From an uncultured beta proteobacterium (GTDB taxonomy: Bacteria > Pseudomonadota > Gammaproteobacteria > Burkholderiales > Burkholderiaceae_C): DNA of 60,084 nt. The notes beneath the pieces were generated by a model that had not been told where the DNA came from, did no database searches, and saw only the letters and a program-made list of their open reading frames with translations. The position numbers and the translations under genes were made by a program. Shown here in pieces: positions 58,382 through 60,084 of this stretch; position 1 is the stretch's first letter, and each line of letters starts with the position of its first letter. Location: positions 1-60,084 of the forward strand of contig CAJAVE010000090.1 in assembly GCA_903945325.1 (NCBI GenBank), in the 5' to 3' direction.

Positions 58382-59626
58382 CTAAACACGCTTGAAAACC
58401 AGCGAACCGTTTGTGCCACCAAACCCAAAATTGTTTTTAAGGGCCACATCAATGCGCATGTCGCGGGCGGTATTGGCGCAGTAGTCCAGATCGCACTCGG
58501 GGTCCTGGTTGAAGATATTGATAGTCGGAGGACTCTTCTGGTGATGTAGCGCGAGAATCGTGAAGACCGATTCGATACCGCCGGCCCCACCGAGCAGATG
58601 CCCGGTCATGGACTTGGTGGAATTCACGACAATTTTCTTGGCGTGATCGCCCAATGCAGCCTTGATCGCATTGGTTTCGTTAAGGTCCCCCAACGGCGTA
58701 GAGGTACCGTGAGCGTTCAGGTAATTCACTTGATCTGCGTTAACACCCGCATTGCGCAAAGCGCCCAGCATGGCGCGCCGTGGGCCATCCATATTGGGGG
58801 CGGTCATGTGACCAGCGTCGGCGCTCATCCCAAAGCCGGCCAGTTCAGCATATATTTTTGCGCCGCGTGCCACGGCGTGCTCGTACTCTTCCAGCACGAC
58901 AACACCGGCGCCCTCGCCCAGCACAAAGCCATCGCGATCCTTGTCCCATGGCCGTGATGCGGCGGTCGGGTCATCATTGCGCGTACTCAATGCCCGCATC
59001 GCGGCAAAGCCGCCAATGCCCAGCGGAGACACTGTGGCTTCCGCGCCACCCGCAATCATGACATCCGCATCGCCATATTCGATCATTCGACCGGCTTCAC
59101 CAATGCAATGCAAACCCGTAGTGCACGCCGTGACAATGGCAATATTAGGACCTTTGAAACCAAACCGCATCGACACATGACCGGCAATCATGTTGATGAT
59201 GGTGGCGGGAACAAAAAACGGTGAAATACGGCGCGGCCCACGATTGGAGTATTCGATGTGCATGCCCTCGATCATCGGCAGACCACCGATGCCAGAGCCG
59301 ATCACGCAACCAATGCGCGTAGCCGCTTCTTCGCCCAGCGCATCGCCTGTGGGCAAGCCTGAATCGGCAACCGCCTGTGCCGAAGCCGCAATGCCGTAAT
59401 GGATAAAAGTATCCATCGTACGGGCTTCTTTGGACGTCATGTAGGCGTCCAAATTGAAATCACGAACCTCACCTGCAATCTGGCAGGAAAACGCCGACGC
59501 GTCAAATCGGGAGATTTTTCCGATACCCGACTTACCGGCGAGGATATTGGCCCACGCTTCGTCCACCGTGTTTCCAACAGGACTCACGCAACCCAAACCA
59601 GTAACAACAACGCGACGACGGGACAT
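58382..59626 (-). CDS. fabF: 3-oxoacyl-[acyl-carrier-protein] synthase II
   Basis: It performs chain-elongating condensations in fatty acid synthesis. The 414-residue thiolase-fold enzyme starts [17 protein letters not shown]. The active-site Cys is in [13 protein letters not shown] (about 165), the first His in [12 protein letters not shown] and the second in [14 protein letters not shown]. It is encoded downstream of acpP with a terminator-like hairpin between. Confidence 0.97.
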   Translation of the reverse strand: MSRRRVVVTGLGCVSPVGNTVDEAWANILAGKSGIGKISRFDASAFSCQIAGEVRDFNLDAYMTSKEARTMDTFIHYGIAASAQAVADSGLPTGDALGEEAATRIGCVIGSGIGGLPMIEGMHIEYSNRGPRRISPFFVPATIINMIAGHVSMRFGFKGPNIAIVTACTTGLHCIGEAGRMIEYGDADVMIAGGAEATVSPLGIGGFAAMRALSTRNDDPTAASRPWDKDRDGFVLGEGAGVVVLEEYEHAVARGAKIYAELAGFGMSADAGHMTAPNMDGPRRAMLGALRNAGVNADQVNYLNAHGTSTPLGDLNETNAIKAALGDHAKKIVVNSTKSMTGHLLGGAGGIESVFTILALHHQKSPPTINIFNQDPECDLDYCANTARDMRIDVALKNNFGFGGTNGSLVFKRV

Positions 59627-59657
59627 AGCAATCAGTCTTCAGATTTGGTCAAAAAAA

Positions 59658-59672
59658 GCCGTCTGCGACGGC
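59658..59672 (-). terminator. Terminator or attenuator between acpP and fabF
   Basis: On the minus strand GCCGTC-GCA-GACGGC is a 6-bp stem followed by TTTTTTT, 32 bases before the fabF ATG. This would reduce fabF transcription relative to the highly expressed acpP. Confidence 0.75.
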
Positions 59673-59755
59673 CCTGTTTCAGATCAACAGACCAGTGCGC
59701 TTAGAAAAAGCACTGGCCCTGATCCGCACGGCACCATCGCGCCGCGCAAGCCCCA

Positions 59756-60004
<249 letters not shown>

Positions 60005-60084
60005 CTAAGGGTTGTAAAAGAATCCGTAATTTTACCCGGGCTTAGAGCCGCAACTCTAACCAGGTGGCCGAACGGAAAAATCGG

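Overview
The window looks like a chromosomal segment of a betaproteobacterium of the family Comamonadaceae (Rhodoferax/Polaromonas-like). Three gene orders typical of Burkholderiales support this: tRNA-Gln-prs-rplY-pth at the left, acpP-fabF-(membrane protein)-rpoE-mucA-mucB-mucD-lepA-lepB-DUF4845-rnc-era-recO-pdxJ-acpS at the right (all minus strand), and fdxA-uspA-coaD-rsmD facing ftsY. A short dispersed repeat with core TTGCGCAA next to AGCTATC occurs seven times and behaves like the small intergenic repeats of that family. The placement is inferred from recognised proteins and gene order, not from a database search.

Layout. 1-9.2 kb: housekeeping genes (tRNA-Gln, prs, rplY, pth, fdxA, uspA, coaD, rsmD, ftsY), a decayed EAL-domain remnant, an esterase and an Hsp70-like gene. 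9.2-12.1 kb: an accessory patch in which three copies of the 3' end of the Hsp70-like gene, each followed by the dispersed repeat, bracket a diguanylate cyclase and a BrnT/BrnA toxin-antitoxin pair plus a type I methylase (hsdM-like) fragment. 12.2-40.5 kb: a large set of genes that can be read as one peptidoglycan-scavenging and recycling district. 40.5-41.5 kb: a poorly coding stretch. 41.5-45.6 kb: mixed metabolic genes. 45.6-60 kb: a divergent RsmH paralogue, then the housekeeping and sigma-E block on the minus strand.

The 12.2-40.5 kb district is the most interesting part. Its envelope-acting products are a TonB-dependent receptor, a PBP4-type DD-carboxypeptidase/endopeptidase (dacB), a MepA endopeptidase, a Tat-exported LD-carboxypeptidase, an AmiD-like lipoprotein amidase, a DigH/YddW-like glycosidase lipoprotein and an exported serine hydrolase. 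Its transporters are an AmpG-like permease, a SpmA-SpmB fusion and a complete five-gene Dpp/Opp-type ABC transporter. Its cytoplasmic enzymes are MurQ, a BadF-type amino-sugar kinase, NagA, a VanX/DdpX dipeptidase, an M14-type amidase, a dipeptide epimerase and a D-amino-acid dehydrogenase. Together they could cut murein, import fragments, and route amino sugars to GlcN-6-P and D-amino acids to central metabolism. A LysR regulator lies in the minus-strand operon amiD-spmAB-lysR-ddpX-ldcA-mepA, which diverges from the plus-strand operon M14-murQ-ampG-digH-murK-epimerase-hydrolase across 111 bp. A MurA homologue with Asp in place of the catalytic Cys sits between this cluster and the ABC transporter.

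Smaller oddities are a 112-bp palindromic element that encodes the first about 40 residues of the DppF-like ATPase, a dispersed repeat that supplies part of the N-terminus of Era, three tandem hairpins between prs and rplY, and a diguanylate cyclase whose longest reading frame begins in antisense Hsp70 sequence.
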